NCBI GenBank assembly: GCA_003170275.1 | Contig: PNAM01000010.1 | Span: 113,228-177,227 of the forward strand | DNA: 64,000 nt | Direction of reading: 5' to 3' | From: Myxococcales bacterium | GTDB lineage: Bacteria; Myxococcota_A; Polyangia; Palsa-1104 | Shown: positions 16,454 to 24,814 of the stretch, in pieces | How the letters are laid out: every line of letters begins with the position of its first letter | Position numbering within the stretch: position 1 is the first letter of the stretch | Made by a program: the position numbers and the translations under genes | Notes under the pieces: model-generated | What the model was told of the DNA's origin: nothing | Database searches by the model: none | Seen by the model: only the letters and a program-made list of their open reading frames with translations

Positions 16454-17566
16454 CTATTCCGGCTCTATGTCGGAAATTCTCCGCCGCGCATCCTTGATTG
16501 CTTCATCGATTCGGTCGAAAAGCTGACGCACTTGCTGGCCTGATCTCGAAAAGCCCATTCCGAGCAGCAGTCCACGCAACCTGTCGCGTTTCCCAGACAG
16601 TTCGGCAAGTTTGGATCGAGCCGCACGCATGCTCGATGAAGTTCGTTCCTTGGACGCCTCCTTGATCTTCCTGTCCATATCCTCAATAGTCGGCAGCAAG
16701 TGCTCTAGCTGTTCTTGCAGAAATTCATCTAGACGCACCCCACTGAGCGCGTCATCTATCTGTCGAACAGCGTCGGCAGGCTTCACCCGGCCAAACGCGA
16801 GCTCGCGTCGCAGGTAGTGCAGGCTGTCGATCGCCGGCGCTGGTTCACGACCTGCTAGCAACATGTTGAGCAGGTGGAGACCTGCCACGAGCAGCAAACT
16901 GCATCGCAGTTCTACAGTCGAGACGGTTGCGATGTTTGTCAGCGTCCAGCGTGATACACCGACTAGCAATAGCGTATTGACAACTGTAGAGGGCACTACC
17001 CAGATGGCGTGCACTTTTTGAGGTGACCCGGCCTTGAGCTGAGAGTAGCTCAGGCCCAGCAGACTAAGTGCTGCGACTCCATTTAGGAGGCACAGAATCG
17101 CAATTGGAAGAGTGTGGAGTGCACCAAGCCTGCTCCTCAGGAACAGCAGCAAGCCTCCCTCGGTGAGACTCAATGCAACATCCAGCAGAATCGCTTCGCG
17201 GCCGTTCGCGAGCAGGGTCCGAACAGGTGCGAAGCGTGGCTCACCCCGCTGAGAGAGGAATGACAGGGTGCGACTGAGCGCCGTCACCATTCGGCCCAAG
17301 GCCCGCCAAGCGAGAAGGAGGATCAGGGTCGCGAGAACTGAGACATGACTCGCGTCCTGCTGCAGAATGAGCCATCCCACCCCGCAGAGGGAGCCCGTCA
17401 GCACCCACGGTGTCCACCCTGGGCGCCGATAGATGGTCTCCAAGCGATTGATCTCGCCGTCGAGCACCTTCATGACGAGATCGACCGACGGCGGGACCGC
17501 TAGATCATTCGAATCCGCAGTCGATGTTGAAGGCTCTGCCAAGGGAATACCCGCTTTCTCTTCCAT
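16454..17566 (-). CDS. Multi-pass membrane protein with cytoplasmic coiled coil
   Basis: 370 aa. About five hydrophobic segments lie between residues 50 and 235. The last 130 residues are helical and charged (MDRKIKEASKERTSSSM ... RIDEAIKDARRRISD), predicting a coiled coil. It is alone on its strand between the DUF2290 gene and the kinase, with which it shares a divergent promoter region of about 200 bases. Family not recognised. The 16171-16453 interval contains no supported gene. Confidence 0.7.
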   Translation of the reverse strand: MEEKAGIPLAEPSTSTADSNDLAVPPSVDLVMKVLDGEINRLETIYRRPGWTPWVLTGSLCGVGWLILQQDASHVSVLATLILLLAWRALGRMVTALSRTLSFLSQRGEPRFAPVRTLLANGREAILLDVALSLTEGGLLLFLRSRLGALHTLPIAILCLLNGVAALSLLGLSYSQLKAGSPQKVHAIWVVPSTVVNTLLLVGVSRWTLTNIATVSTVELRCSLLLVAGLHLLNMLLAGREPAPAIDSLHYLRRELAFGRVKPADAVRQIDDALSGVRLDEFLQEQLEHLLPTIEDMDRKIKEASKERTSSSMRAARSKLAELSGKRDRLRGLLLGMGFSRSGQQVRQLFDRIDEAIKDARRRISDIEPE

Positions 17567-17762
17567 TAGGTGCCCTTAGAGTCTAGGTCGAAACGTGCTC
17601 GCCGGGTATCTGGGTCAGCGAGAAGCGGTGGCCCGCAGCAGATGCGCAGGCTAATCATGGAGGGGTCATGTCAACATAGCGTGACGCGGCCAGCGGCATT
17701 TTGTCGCCATCGAGCCGAAACTACTATCACGGCGTTCCATTTCCGTCGCACACTCCTACCGA

Positions 17763-18935
17763 ATGAGTCGCGGTTCCAAATTGCCGGGGTCCAAAGTCTC
17801 CCTGGGCGAGATCAAAGTTGGGAAGCATCTTGGTGAGGGAGGATTCGGCGTAGTCCACGAGGCGACCATCGCAGGAATCGAATTCCCGTTCGCAATCAAA
17901 TTCCTTGATCCTCACCCTTTCAACTCTGAAGGCAACAGTGCCCGTGAGAGGTTCTTCCGGGAGGCCGAGCTGCTGTTCAAGCTGCGACATCCCCGAATAA
18001 TTGCGATCTACGGCGTCGGCGAGCATGAAGGCAGGCCGTACATCCTGATGGAGCGCTTCGACGGTCTGGACCTTCACAAGGCACGCGAGAAACACGGCGC
18101 GCCAAATCCAGATGTCGTTCTCCCGTTCGTCGAGTACATTGCGGACGGACTCGGACACGCCCATCTCAAGGAGATCATCCATCGCGACATCAAGCCCCGG
18201 AACCTGATGACTGTGAGGGGCGACGCACGAGTACTGGACTTTGGCGTCGCGTCGGTTCTCGATCCCGACGGCAGCCGACTCACTCGTACGGGAGGAACGT
18301 GGACCGGAGACGCCTTCTCCGCACCTGAGTTGATCGACAACCCAAAGCTCAGGGATGGGAGATGTGACGTCTACAGTCTGGGCGCTTGCTGGTTCTGGCT
18401 TCTAACCGGGAAGACGCCCAAAGGGTTGAACTGGGAAGGTGCGCTCAGAAGCGCCGTAAAGGTGTCTCCCGACTATGAGCGCGTCGTGCTCCGGTGTCTC
18501 GAACAGGTCGATTCTCGCTACGCGACGATGCAGGAGCTGGTGGCTGAAGTGCGCTCGCTTCGTGCCGGGGAGAAGCCGCGGGCCGGAGTAGACTCACTCA
18601 CCGATGACGATGTGCTCGTCCTCGGAGTGATCGCGAGCGCCTGTTCAGCACCGGGCGACCAGACGACCTTCTACCAAGTCGAACAGGAGTTGAAGGGCTC
18701 GATGAGTCGTCTGGCGATCGGAATCTCCAATCGTCGACTCGTTAGACTCGAACTCGTCACTACGTCCACTCATAGGGACTGGGATGGTGACTCCACGACC
18801 TACCTGTCACTGTCCACCTCAGGCGAGGAGTGGACCGAAGGACACCAACAACAGATCGCGGCTCGGATGGAAAGAATCCAGCCTGCAGCTTCCCCGACTC
18901 CCACCGTGACAGTGGATGACGACATCCCATTCTAG
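17763..18935 (+). CDS. Hanks-type Ser/Thr protein kinase with C-terminal winged-helix-like region
   Basis: 390 aa. Kinase motifs are complete: GEGGFG (residue 24), AIKFLD, the catalytic HRDIKPRN (near 140), DFG (near 159) and APEL. No membrane segment follows; instead residues about 280-355 (DDDVLVLGVIASACSAPGD ... NRRLVRLELV) look like a winged helix. A cytoplasmic kinase in an island beside small uncharacterised proteins is a pattern seen in anti-phage kinases such as Stk2, but no such family is claimed here. Confidence 0.85.
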   Translation: MSRGSKLPGSKVSLGEIKVGKHLGEGGFGVVHEATIAGIEFPFAIKFLDPHPFNSEGNSARERFFREAELLFKLRHPRIIAIYGVGEHEGRPYILMERFDGLDLHKAREKHGAPNPDVVLPFVEYIADGLGHAHLKEIIHRDIKPRNLMTVRGDARVLDFGVASVLDPDGSRLTRTGGTWTGDAFSAPELIDNPKLRDGRCDVYSLGACWFWLLTGKTPKGLNWEGALRSAVKVSPDYERVVLRCLEQVDSRYATMQELVAEVRSLRAGEKPRAGVDSLTDDDVLVLGVIASACSAPGDQTTFYQVEQELKGSMSRLAIGISNRRLVRLELVTTSTHRDWDGDSTTYLSLSTSGEEWTEGHQQQIAARMERIQPAASPTPTVTVDDDIPF

Positions 18936-19025
18936 AAAGCGAAACAGCCGGATTGATCGTGGACGAACTTGTGGCGGAGCTAGGGTGGCCATGACTCCGC
19001 GCTGTCGATAGCCAAGCGTGCTAGC

Positions 19026-19322
19026 ATGAAGCCTGTGCCCAAGCGTCGCAAGCCACCGCCGAATCGGGGGACCTGGCCACATCCCAAAAACCGACTTCCT
19101 ATTGGAGTCGGAGGATCGCATCGGTACGTCTTGCCGAAGAGCGCCCGATCTCCAAGTAGTCGTAGGGGACGAAGAGGCTACGTGAGTGCCACGGACGAGA
19201 TCTGGGAATACGATCCAGGGATTGGTCCGGGGAGCTGCGAGCACTGGGATGTACTGGATACGAGCGGCGATCATAAGAATGTCGATCCGACCGGCGAGAT
19301 CCACCACGGTAGTGCCCCGTGA
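19026..19322 (+). CDS. Small protein with toxin-tail-like C-terminus
   Basis: 98 aa. The N-terminal half is basic and proline-rich; the C-terminal half reads EHWDVLDTSGDHKNVDP then GEIH, a pattern that closes several polymorphic nuclease toxins of the colicin/RHS type. It overlaps the HEAT-repeat gene by four bases (GTGA). If it is a nuclease toxin it would be a very small one; an immunity or regulatory role is equally open. Confidence 0.55.
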   Translation: MKPVPKRRKPPPNRGTWPHPKNRLPIGVGGSHRYVLPKSARSPSSRRGRRGYVSATDEIWEYDPGIGPGSCEHWDVLDTSGDHKNVDPTGEIHHGSAP

Positions 19323-20092
19323 GCAAGCGACCGAAAAAACAGCCGACGTTGCGCGATCTCCTCGAAGGGACCGCGACCACGGCGCTGTTGTTCATGCTTG
19401 AGACGACTAGCGACCCACAGCTGAAGCGGAAGATCTGCATCCAGCTCGGTCGACGCAAGGCGACCGAGGCCGTTCCGCAGCTCCGTCGGTTGTTGGAATC
19501 GCCCAATCTTGAGCTGCGGGTTGCTGCAGCAGATGCATTGGGAAGGATCGGTGACCGCGCAGCCGGAGACGACCTGCTAAGGCTCCTCGAACGTGAGGAG
19601 CCTACTCCTGAACCCACGCCGCTGCGTGACACAGCCGCCTTCGCTTTAGGCAAGCTTGCCTACGAGTCGGCTGTGCCCGCATTGCTCAAAGCGCTCTCGG
19701 ATCCTGCTCCTACCGTCCGGCTCTGCGCAGCTGCTGCTTTGGTCGCAACGGGTGGAACGCAGTTTCATGATCGGTTACTAGCAGCGTTCTTCTCCGAAAA
19801 CGACCCTCGCGTGAGGGTGGCGATTCAATCAGCTCTCACGGCTTCCCCTAGGCCGAACAAGCAAGCGCCCAAGATCGTGATAGAGAGGCCGCAGGAGATC
19901 ATGTTCACAGGCTCGATGGTGGTCAGCTACTTCAGTTTTGGTGCAATCGGCGGCTACGCGCTCATCCGCGAACGCGCACACCACGAGCGCGTCCACGCTC
20001 TCGGGCACCCTTCGATCTCGATTGTGGCCAAAGTCAACGATAAGGCGGAAGCGGAGAAATACTTCGTTGAACCTGTGAAGAGCGCGAGCTGA
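19319..20092 (+). CDS. HEAT-repeat protein
   Basis: 257 aa from GTG. Residues about 35-180 hold four to five HEAT/PBS-lyase-type repeats (AVPQLRRLLES, LRVAAADALGRIGD, AVPALLKALSD, VRLCAAAALVATGG). The tail carries one hydrophobic patch and no catalytic motif. Such repeats are protein-binding scaffolds. Start and stop both overlap neighbours, so it sits in the middle of a three-gene cistron. Confidence 0.75.
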   Translation: MSKRPKKQPTLRDLLEGTATTALLFMLETTSDPQLKRKICIQLGRRKATEAVPQLRRLLESPNLELRVAAADALGRIGDRAAGDDLLRLLEREEPTPEPTPLRDTAAFALGKLAYESAVPALLKALSDPAPTVRLCAAAALVATGGTQFHDRLLAAFFSENDPRVRVAIQSALTASPRPNKQAPKIVIERPQEIMFTGSMVVSYFSFGAIGGYALIRERAHHERVHALGHPSISIVAKVNDKAEAEKYFVEPVKSAS

Positions 20093-20529
20093 TGGACGCT
20101 CAGCAACTGATCCGAAATGTGAGTAAGATTCTGGCGGATCTAGACTTCTTCTTTACCGTTGGTCGAACGGCGAGTGGCGACGTGGTCTGGAGTCTGGATC
20201 TTCAACCATCGGAATATAGCGCTGTGGACATTCGGATCAATATCAACAATGCCTATCTCAACATTGTGTCGACAATCAGGGCAAAGGATCCCATTACCGA
20301 ACCACAGCTCCGCACGCTGATGCAGATCAACAGCCGCCTTGCACTCGCACGAGTGGCTCTCGCGCCCCCTGACGTCGTGCCGTCTGACATGCTGGCGGTT
20401 TGGGCCGATGTCGCATTGGACAAGATCTTTCCTGACTCAGTGAAGAACGCGATCGGAGCCGTCGTCGCTGGGACGATTGAGGCCCGCAAGGTTGTGCCTG
20501 CAGCTCCTGTTACCGAACTGCAGGACTAG
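20092..20529 (+). CDS. YbjN/chaperone-like small protein
   Basis: 145 aa; the ATG overlaps the upstream stop by one base (TGATG). The alternation of N-terminal helix, paired beta strands (VVWSLDLQ, VDIRININNAYLNIVST) and long C-terminal helix resembles the YbjN or type III-secretion chaperone fold. Identification is by pattern only. Likely a partner of the HEAT protein. Confidence 0.55.
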   Translation: MDAQQLIRNVSKILADLDFFFTVGRTASGDVVWSLDLQPSEYSAVDIRININNAYLNIVSTIRAKDPITEPQLRTLMQINSRLALARVALAPPDVVPSDMLAVWADVALDKIFPDSVKNAIGAVVAGTIEARKVVPAAPVTELQD

Positions 20530-20822
20530 TGTTGCGGAGCGCGCTGGTTGATGGACACCGCAACCGGCTGAGAGATGGCCATCATCGTCGTCGGGGATTG
20601 CTGGTCACTGACGTCGACGCCGAGAAGAGCCAGCTCGTCGGCCATGGCGTCACAGTGGGCGGCCCAGATGGCGGCGATCGCACCGTCGAGGATGTGGACG
20701 AGGAGCAGCGCCTCCCTGGCGGAGAGGGCGGGGACATCGATGCGTGCGGAGCGCGGCGCAGGGTCACGCGGCCTCACGCGCGCCGGCCTCGATGGCGCGA
20801 CGAGAGCGGTGACCCAGCTCAC
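20526..20822 (-). CDS. Small helical hypothetical protein
   Basis: 98 aa, 3' overlapping the preceding plus-strand gene by four bases. The core SAREALLLVHILDGAIAAIWAAH looks like a genuine amphipathic helix pair. No ribosome site stands out. Moderate to weak call. Confidence 0.45.
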   Translation of the reverse strand: MSWVTALVAPSRPARVRPRDPAPRSARIDVPALSAREALLLVHILDGAIAAIWAAHCDAMADELALLGVDVSDQQSPTTMMAISQPVAVSINQRAPQH

Positions 20823-20879
20823 GCGCTCGACCTAGAGTAGCTGCTCCACCAAGCGGGAATCGCGTCCCTGCTCGACATT

Positions 20880-21098
20880 CTACTGCTTCCCTGCGAGTGC
20901 CCAGGCCGGTACGGGGATCGAACCCATGGTCGCCATGGAGTCCGCGGCGTCGCCTGACTCTGCGCTCAGTCGCTTGATGCAGCGCAAGCACTGCAGATCG
21001 TCGGCGACAGCCGGCGCGATCTCCCGGTCGGATCGAATGACCGTCTCGGAGCGGGCGAATTCACGATCGCAGACCGGACAGATGCGGAGATGGGGCAT
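20880..21098 (-). CDS. Small zinc-finger protein
   Basis: 72 aa with CPVC near the start and CLRC near residue 38, a treble-clef or zinc-ribbon spacing. It is one of several tiny Cys-pair proteins between 20.8 and 23.4 kb. Function unknown. Confidence 0.55.
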   Translation of the reverse strand: MPHLRICPVCDREFARSETVIRSDREIAPAVADDLQCLRCIKRLSAESGDAADSMATMGSIPVPAWALAGKQ

Positions 21099-21191
21099 GA
21101 CCGTTCATCGGTCGGCACAGCGGCGACTTGAGGACCAGGCCCGGAACGATCTCGACTGTGGCAGCACGACGTACCTAGAAGATCGAGCGAG

Positions 21192-21432
21192 TTAGGCGCG
21201 CTTGCGGCGACGACGGTCCGCCGCCAGCCAGCGCTGCAACGTCCGACGATGCTGCCCCCAGCACTTCAACAGCGAGGCTCACGCTCCCCTTGTAGGCGTC
21301 CAGCACGGCGTCCACGTGCGCTCGTAGGACCACGTCGAGGTGCAGCTCGTCCGGCCGCCTAGCGCCGATCTTGTCGAGCGCGCGCGCCAACTCCTCCGCG
21401 CGCACCTTGCTCGCCGGATGCTCGCGAGTCAC
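21192..21432 (-). pseudogene. Fis-type HTH protein, frameshifted
   Basis: Starts with GTG that overlaps the upstream stop (GTGA). The frame gives DAYKGSVSLAVEVLG and then loses sense. Removing one base of the G run near 21250 restores QHRRTLQRWLAADRRRRKR and a TAA at 21192-21194, the ending typical of Fis-family DNA-binding domains (EVLG-H-RRTLQR). It is therefore a broken gene or a one-base sequence error. The repaired product would be about 80 aa. Confidence 0.65.
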
Positions 21433-21563
21433 GACAGCGCCCGCAGACGGTTGCGCGGGCGGCCCAGCTTGACGTCCGTGCGGCAGATCGGGCGCTCGGC
21501 GATCCCGTAGTCGACAAGCGCATCGCCGGTCGATTTGGACATGCTGAACTCGGTGTCACGCAT
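21429..21563 (-). CDS. Very small ORF upstream of Fis-like gene
   Basis: 44 codons starting MRDTEFSMSK, coupled to the Fis-like gene by GTGA. The coupling is the main support; the frame could also be the tail of a longer lost gene. Confidence 0.35.
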   Translation of the reverse strand: MRDTEFSMSKSTGDALVDYGIAERPICRTDVKLGRPRNRLRALS

Positions 21564-21637
21564 CGGCCGCTCGGAGCGCCAGACGGAACATCTCGACGAA
21601 CGCCGGCTTGCTGCACTTGCCCAACTTGAGCACGTCG

Positions 21638-21955
21638 CTAACGTCGGGCTTCCGCCGCGTGCCGCGCTCGGTACTTCTTCTTGTCGGCGACGGAGATGCC
21701 CTTGTGCGCGGCGGCGCAGAACATGCTGAACCTGGGCGCCGCGACGTTCTTGCAACCGGGGTAGTAGCAGAAAGCCGTGGGGCGACGGGCGCGAGCCTTC
21801 ACTCGCCCGACGAACCCGGCGTCGAGAGCGCGACCAAACTCCGCGTGGACGCGCTGCAAGGTACTCCTCTCGACCTGCTGCGCGATCGCATTGGCAAAGT
21901 CTCTGAGCAGCGGAGCGATCAAGCTGGTCGGGTCGTTCTTTCTCGGTCTCGGCAT
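21638..21955 (-). CDS. Small protein with Cys motif
   Basis: 105 aa. N-terminal helical half (LLRDFANAIAQQVERSTL) and a C-terminal CYYPGCKN ... MFCAAAHK motif likely to bind zinc. It leads a short minus-strand operon with the two ORFs above. Probably DNA or RNA binding; not recognised. Confidence 0.6.
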   Translation of the reverse strand: MPRPRKNDPTSLIAPLLRDFANAIAQQVERSTLQRVHAEFGRALDAGFVGRVKARARRPTAFCYYPGCKNVAAPRFSMFCAAAHKGISVADKKKYRARHAAEARR

Positions 21956-22084
21956 TTCGGTTCAAATACCCCAATTCACAGCGCGAGACAATCGCCAAGC
22001 CTCGTATCGGTGCTTCCAGGATCCGGCAGCCCGAGACTCGTTCACGGCTTCGACGCGCAGCACCCAGTGGTACCCTCGCCCTCC

Positions 22085-22318
22085 GTGTGCCCAGGCTGCT
22101 ACAGGTCCGTCGAGCACGATATGACCGACTCGCGAGGGCGCATGTGGCACGCCGATTGCGCACGCCTCGCGCTCACGACCGTGGCGCCCAACGCGATCGC
22201 CGCCTGTCCACACTGCCAGCGGTTCGTCGTGGCGGGCGACGCCTGCATCTACGACATGCGCCACCGCCGCAAGTGGCACCTGGTCTGCGTTCCGAAGGCG
22301 CTTGCCAGCATCGCGTAG
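22085..22318 (+). CDS. LIM-like double zinc-finger protein, copy 1
   Basis: 77 aa from GTG. Pattern: CPGC, MTDSRGRMWHADC, ACPHC, YDMRHRRKWHLVC, KAL. This gives two Cys/His zinc sites. A paralogue with the same spacing lies at 23195. Both are preceded by GGTACCCTC, at 22069 and 23175. A receiver-domain gene lies between the copies. Confidence 0.7.
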   Translation: MCPGCYRSVEHDMTDSRGRMWHADCARLALTTVAPNAIAACPHCQRFVVAGDACIYDMRHRRKWHLVCVPKALASIA

Positions 22319-22524
22319 CGCGCCGTTCGACCGGAACCTTCCGAGCGATTGTCCAGCGTAGCTTGCGATAGACCCAAATCCCACACCCGGGCGAATTGCC
22401 TGCCGCCGCCGATCGACTCGCGTGACAGCCGTTTCGCCGTCGCGCGGCGCCGTGCGGGAGCGTCTGCCTGCCGGCTACCTACGAACGTAGTTCAAGGTAG
22501 TGGCCGCCCCGCCGATGTACAGGC

Positions 22525-23019
22525 ATGAATCATCAACTCATGCGCCGTGGCAGGGTCCTGGTGGTCGACGACGAGGGGCTGATCCGCAACGCGTTGCGAA
22601 GGTCCCTCGCCCATGAGCACGACGTGACGGCGGCGAACGACGGGTTCGACGCCCTGGAGCTGATCGAGGCCGGTGCTCGCTTCGACGTGATCCTCTGCGA
22701 TCTGAAAATGCCGGGGATGAACGGCGCAGATCTGCTTGGTGCTATCGCCGAGCTGGACGGCGGACAGGCAGATCGGATGCTGTTCATCACGGGCGATTCT
22801 AGCGATCTGGCAGCCCGCGTGAGCGATCACATCGTGATCGGAAAACCGTTCGATCCGAAGTGCGTTCGGAAACTCGTCCACGACACCGCCGCTGCATTCC
22901 AGGCCGGATACTTCCCCGAGCGGAGGCCGCCGGCCGGGACGCACAGGGAGTTTGAGACCTCGGCGCCCACCGAGCCCATGATCATCATACCGCTCAGCGT
23001 GCTCGCCCATGCGCGCTAG
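22525..23019 (+). CDS. Stand-alone response-regulator receiver
   Basis: 164 aa. All receiver landmarks are present: acidic pair VVDDE, phospho-acceptor Asp in LCDLKMPGMNG, Thr in FITGD and Lys in GKPF. About 35 residues follow without an output domain. It probably acts by protein contact on a separate kinase; the flanking LIM-like proteins are possible partners. No sensor kinase gene is nearby. Confidence 0.85.
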   Translation: MNHQLMRRGRVLVVDDEGLIRNALRRSLAHEHDVTAANDGFDALELIEAGARFDVILCDLKMPGMNGADLLGAIAELDGGQADRMLFITGDSSDLAARVSDHIVIGKPFDPKCVRKLVHDTAAAFQAGYFPERRPPAGTHREFETSAPTEPMIIIPLSVLAHAR

Positions 23020-23194
23020 ACGGTATCTCTGGGACTGCTTGGTCGTCTTGGCCACGGCTACCTTTGTCGTCGTGGCCGTCCTGTGCGGCATGCACAGGCC
23101 CTAGCTGCCGCGTGGCGCCCCGATCTCGTGTCTCCCGTCGCGGCCTACCTGTGCTGATCGCCCGCCGAGGGTCTGGTACCCTCCAACCTATCTG

Positions 23195-23425
23195 ATGTGC
23201 CCTGGCTGCCACCTCCCCGTCGACGTGGACATGACCGACAGCCGCGGGCGCGTCTGGCACGCAGACTGCGCGCGGGCGGCGTTGACGGCGATCAATCCTG
23301 AGGTGATCGGCGCGTGCCCGGCCTGCCTCGGGCTGGTGATGGTGGGCGAGGTCGCGGTCTACGACTTCAAGCACCGACGTCGGTGGCACCCGGACTGCGT
23401 GCCGAAAGCGCTGGGCGAGCTGTAG
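23195..23425 (+). CDS. LIM-like double zinc-finger protein, copy 2
   Basis: 76 aa from ATG. CPGC, MTDSRGRVWHADC, ACPAC, YDFKHRRRWHPDC and KAL align throughout with the gene at 22085. The duplication spans the coding region and a short upstream element. Confidence 0.75.
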   Translation: MCPGCHLPVDVDMTDSRGRVWHADCARAALTAINPEVIGACPACLGLVMVGEVAVYDFKHRRRWHPDCVPKALGEL

Positions 23426-23531
23426 CTGGAATCACCGAGTCACCCGAACTACTACTTGAGGTAGCGGGCCAACTTGCAGGTGCGGTTTGAGTGCCCAGCC
23501 CGACGATGAATCTCGCTGCGTGGCGGGCTTG

Positions 23532-23801
23532 CTAGTCGACCAGCAGCCGTTCCAATTCCGCGGTCGCGCGCCCGATCGCCTCCTCCCGCCGCTTCAGTGA
23601 CTCCAACATCAACGGACGCACGCGGTCGTTGACCCAGGTAGAACGCGCAGCCTCGACTTGGGCGAGGAGCCTCTCGCGCGCCTCCTCCAAACGCCAGCCA
23701 CCCAGGAGGAGGAGTTCACGCTTGGCGAGTCGGTCGGGATGAACGCGCGCGATCGACAGGAGGTCGAGCGCCGCGAGGAGGGCATCATTATGGCGCCGCA
23801 T
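23532..23801 (-). CDS. Small coiled-coil protein
   Basis: 89 aa from the ATG with AGGA six bases upstream. Two long charged helices (WRLEEARERLLAQVEAARS and LKRREEAIGRATAELERL). No motif. The 23802-24189 interval holds nothing I can support. Confidence 0.6.
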   Translation of the reverse strand: MRRHNDALLAALDLLSIARVHPDRLAKRELLLLGGWRLEEARERLLAQVEAARSTWVNDRVRPLMLESLKRREEAIGRATAELERLLVD

Positions 23802-24189
23802 GTTTGTCCTACGATCGAGAGGCGACAACGCATCGAACTCGTGCAGATTCGCTCGCCCGCGCGTGATCTGCGCGAGTCACACTCAGGATGTGCGCGAAAT
23901 GTGCAAATGGAGCTGCGGGCGACCCTCGTGCGGATGTCAGGGGGGTGAACTCCGCGGTCTGGGACGCCCGCACTCCAAGGTCAGTATCTCATGCCGGCGG
24001 TGAGTCGGCGCGCTGATCGCGTGCGGCAAGGCGTCGCACATAGACCAGCGTTGACGCACAGCGACGACCGCCGCAGCTGCCGGTCAACGAGGCGCACCAC
24101 TCTCCTATCCGACCGACCACCAATTCGAGCCAACTACAAGGCGTAGCCCACGAACGAGAATTCGATTGCGGTCCGAACATGCAAATTGG

Positions 24190-24642
24190 TCAGGTGCTAA
24201 TTGTTAGACATCGTACGCTGAAACCATCCATATTTGCCGTGGCAGCCGCGTTGTCCACCTTCCATTGAACCTTGAAGCTATGACTGCCGGCAGCGAGCGC
24301 TACCGCCGTCCGCCACGCCTTGTCTTCACGCGTATTGAGAGCACTCATCGCCCTAAACGGAGTTGACACTAGCTGAGTTGGTGCTGTTCCATCGACGGCG
24401 ATCTGGAAGTAGATGATATTGAAGCCACCGGCTACGGAGAGATAGAAATTGGTTAGGTCAACATGAAGAAGATAGGTCTTCGTCGCGGGAATGACGACCC
24501 CCGTCCAAGGTGCCCACCCATTAGTGGTTCCGTTTCCGACATCAACGAACGTCGTTGACGAGGTAGCCGCATTTGTGATTCCAATGGACTCGTTTTGGGC
24601 CACAAGCCCACTTACCGTTAAAAGGTCGTTTCGGAATCCCAT
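24190..24642 (-). CDS. Small beta-rich, virion-like or surface protein
   Basis: 150 aa from the ATG after AAGGGAG. Repeated short beta segments rich in Thr, Ala and Asn (ATSSTTFVDVGNGTTNGW) suggest a jelly-roll domain as in phage tail or bacterial surface proteins. There is no signal peptide. The surrounding DNA is visibly less GC-rich than the rest of the window from here to about 38 kb. Confidence 0.6.
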   Translation of the reverse strand: MGFRNDLLTVSGLVAQNESIGITNAATSSTTFVDVGNGTTNGWAPWTGVVIPATKTYLLHVDLTNFYLSVAGGFNIIYFQIAVDGTAPTQLVSTPFRAMSALNTREDKAWRTAVALAAGSHSFKVQWKVDNAAATANMDGFSVRCLTIST

Positions 24643-24814
24643 TGTCACTCCCTTTGGCCTGGAAGTTGGTCGAGTTTCTACTCGTAATAATAGAGTCCAT
24701 CTCGGATACCCGATCAGGTTTCGCCAGATTTCGTGGGTTCGTCTCGCCATCCACCCAGAATCACGCCGCCCGATCCCGCTCGCCAGTCGTCCTGCGCCGA
24801 ACGGTTACGGTAGC

